In this document: piece after piece, positions 21,270 through 22,613 of the stretch
Layout of the letters: every line of letters begins with the position of its first letter
Position numbering within the stretch: the first letter of the stretch is position 1
DNA from: a virus
Length of the DNA: 22,613 nt
IMG/VR virus record: IMGVR_UViG_3300021335_000099
Coordinates: 1-22,613 of that record
Strand: one strand, 5' to 3'
Position numbers and translations under genes: made by a program
The notes under the pieces: generated by a model
Databases searched by the model: none
Seen by the model: only the letters and a program-made list of their open reading frames with translations
What the model was told of the DNA's origin: nothing

Positions 21270-21638
21270 CTATAGGCTCCATCCAGCCAGCAAATATCGG
21301 TCAGGTATTGGTGTCATACCCTTCCTCGTCAGGCAAATAACCGCTTCTGATAACTTAATACCACACACCTGCCCGACGATAGGTATGTCAACCACGCAAG
21401 GGTCGCCGTCTTTCAGGTCAGAACTAGCAGTTCCCAAGATGCTGCCGATGAAATCAACTAGCTCGCCCTCTCTCCCCACCAAGACTTCTGCTTGAGCCTC
21501 TGTCTCGTACTGGAACTGCGCGGCATAATCCTTGCCGGTCAATTCTTTTACAATGAAAGCCGTAAACTGACAGCAGTCAGCATCGCCATATTTGAACTGA
21601 CGACGGTCCCACTTGTTAAGCGCAGCGTGAACTCTCAT
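21270..21638 (-). CDS. DUF6950 tail assembly protein (gpK-like position)
   Basis: 122 residues. FKYGDADCCQFTAFIVKELTG is the DUF6950 signature; the Cys pair in DCCQF resembles the catalytic Cys of NlpC/P60-like enzymes. A His partner is not clear, so activity is uncertain. It lies just before the gpJ-like gene, where lambda has gpK, a tail assembly peptidase. It overlaps the upstream gene by ATGA. Confidence 0.82.
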   Translation of the reverse strand: MRVHAALNKWDRRQFKYGDADCCQFTAFIVKELTGKDYAAQFQYETEAQAEVLVGREGELVDFIGSILGTASSDLKDGDPCVVDIPIVGQVCGIKLSEAVICLTRKGMTPIPDRYLLAGWSL

Positions 21639-22276
21639 CTGTACATATCACGAAATCCGAAATCGTCATCGGAGAACCTATTGGGTTTTGTGCCGCCAGC
21701 AACTGAGTCGGAAGTAGCGTCACCCCATCGGATTTTAGCGCCATCTATATCCGCCAAAAACTCAAATGCTAGGTCACCTGAGAAATCGCTCTGCAACTGA
21801 GCATCGGTATATTTTAGGTTTGATGCCCTATCAAATCGTGCAAGCTCAGACTCTGCTGTAAGAGAGATTACATCTCCACCAGAAGCGCCTATTGATACAT
21901 TCATCTGGTCCATAGCGCCCTCCCACACCACCGTGGGATCAGCGAGGAGCGCGTCATCAGCGTCCAAAACACCCAGATAAACCTTCACGGGGTGCATGTA
22001 GTAGTCTTCTGTCAGCGCAGCGCCTGAGATGGTCGCGTCCAAACCAGATAGTGAGAGGGTGATTTTGTAAGGGCTGATGTCGGCACCTTCTTCAATCTGG
22101 CTGATCTCACCTAAATCCCCAACGCCTAGCCAATCCTGACCACCCCATGTGTAAGTGCCGATGGAGTTGTGCAAGTACAAAGTCCCTGATGGAAACTGTA
22201 GTTCGGCAAACGTCACTAACGCGACATGCTGTGATGACAGCGCAGTCAGTACATTCGCAGGAAAACCGCGACTCAT
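21635..22276 (-). CDS. Minor tail / baseplate hub-type protein (gpL or DUF2163-like)
   Basis: 213 residues. Beta-rich: SSQHVALVTFAELQFPSGTL, TYTWGGQDWLGVGDLGEISQ, PYKITLSLSGLDATISGAA, HPVKVYLGVLD, ISLTAESELARFDRASNLKY. This fits DUF2163/gpL-like tail tip proteins that connect the tail tube to the tip. Position before DUF6950 and gpJ matches the lambda L-K-J order. It overlaps both neighbours by ATGA. Confidence 0.78.
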   Translation of the reverse strand: MSRGFPANVLTALSSQHVALVTFAELQFPSGTLYLHNSIGTYTWGGQDWLGVGDLGEISQIEEGADISPYKITLSLSGLDATISGAALTEDYYMHPVKVYLGVLDADDALLADPTVVWEGAMDQMNVSIGASGGDVISLTAESELARFDRASNLKYTDAQLQSDFSGDLAFEFLADIDGAKIRWGDATSDSVAGGTKPNRFSDDDFGFRDMYR

Positions 22277-22613
22277 GCTAGAACATCCTCAACCGCTTCG
22301 ATGTTGAAACTAGACGTGATGTCTGTCTGAGTGTCCCATGACGCTGGGCCTGCAAGCATGAAGACACCCTTGGGCACCGTGTACTCGACTATGGTGTCAT
22401 CTGCTGGGGTCTTTCTAATAGGAGGAGCAATTGAGATGGTCACATTACCAGAAGCATCTGAATTGGTATCGGCAACAACCATATGCAACTCATTGTTAAA
22501 CGCTATGTAATCACCAGCTTTCAAGTAGTTGGTGACACTAGCGGTCGCACCATCACAGACCAAACTGGTACCCGATTGAGTGCCACCGTTTACTTGCAGC
22601 GTTCCACCACCAC
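22273..22613 (-). CDS. Tail protein (partial, N-terminus beyond window)
   Basis: The frame is open to the right edge; the visible 113 residues begin GGGTLQVNGGTQSGTSLVCD. GTSLVCDGATASVTNYLKAG, DYIAFNNELHMVVADTNSDA and NVTISIAPPIRKTPAD resemble a structural tail protein found beside gpL-like genes in marine siphophages. A TTG at 22563 is the first possible internal start but is not the real one, since the frame continues upstream with coding-like sequence. Confidence 0.68.
   Translation of the reverse strand, partial: GGGTLQVNGGTQSGTSLVCDGATASVTNYLKAGDYIAFNNELHMVVADTNSDASGNVTISIAPPIRKTPADDTIVEYTVPKGVFMLAGPASWDTQTDITSSFNIEAVEDVLA

Overview
The window is part of a tailed double-stranded DNA phage (or prophage) genome. 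Gene arrangement is tight: most neighbours overlap by ATGA, TGATG, TAATG or TAGTG. Base composition is mixed, roughly half GC by eye. A lambda-like tail tip (gpL-like, DUF6950/gpK-like and gpJ-like proteins in a row) points to a siphovirus. The N-terminus of the fibre and the 237-residue virion protein resemble proteins common in uncultured marine phages, so a marine proteobacterial host is the best guess (inference). No integrase, CI-type repressor, DNA polymerase, major capsid gene or tape-measure gene lies in the window.

Layout. (1) 1-4872, minus strand: a late block read right to left from a TATAAT promoter near 4914: DUF5675 protein (possible lysis enzyme), 3-TM holin, two small proteins, small terminase, large terminase, portal, and a head morphogenesis protein cut by the window edge. 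(2) 4965-6527, plus strand: a promoter, three small genes and a C5-cytosine methyltransferase. A second, 234-residue ORF is nested in another frame of the methyltransferase gene. (3) 6490-9332, minus strand: a Cro/YdaS-like regulator starts the operon. It is followed by about 370 bp without recognisable genes but rich in perfect hairpins, then a coiled-coil protein, a NinG-like nuclease, an HTH-metallophosphoesterase and small genes. (4) 9388-12389, plus strand: an early/recombination operon with zinc-ribbon proteins, an ERF annealing protein, an SSB-like protein ending in DDIPF, and small HTH and zinc-ribbon genes. (5) 12391-12404: a 14-bp perfect palindrome identical to the core of Pseudomonas-type chromosomal parS, between convergent operons. 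(6) 12404-22613, minus strand: the tail-tip and fibre block (tail proteins, gpJ-like host-specificity protein, tail-fibre chaperone, S74 fibre) followed by several small membrane and virion proteins.

How it fits together. The Cro-like gene and the recombination operon diverge from one control region (9340-9415). The rightward promoter there and the promoter of the methyltransferase operon (4965-4992) match at 22 of 28 positions and share an inverted repeat between -35 and -10, so one regulator probably controls both. ERF, the SSB-like protein and NinG look like a recombination set.

Most notable points: the twin promoter/operators, the phage-borne parS-like palindrome between convergent operons, the dual-coding methyltransferase locus, the structured non-coding region at 8896-9111, and the inverted-repeat control region at 11325-11503.
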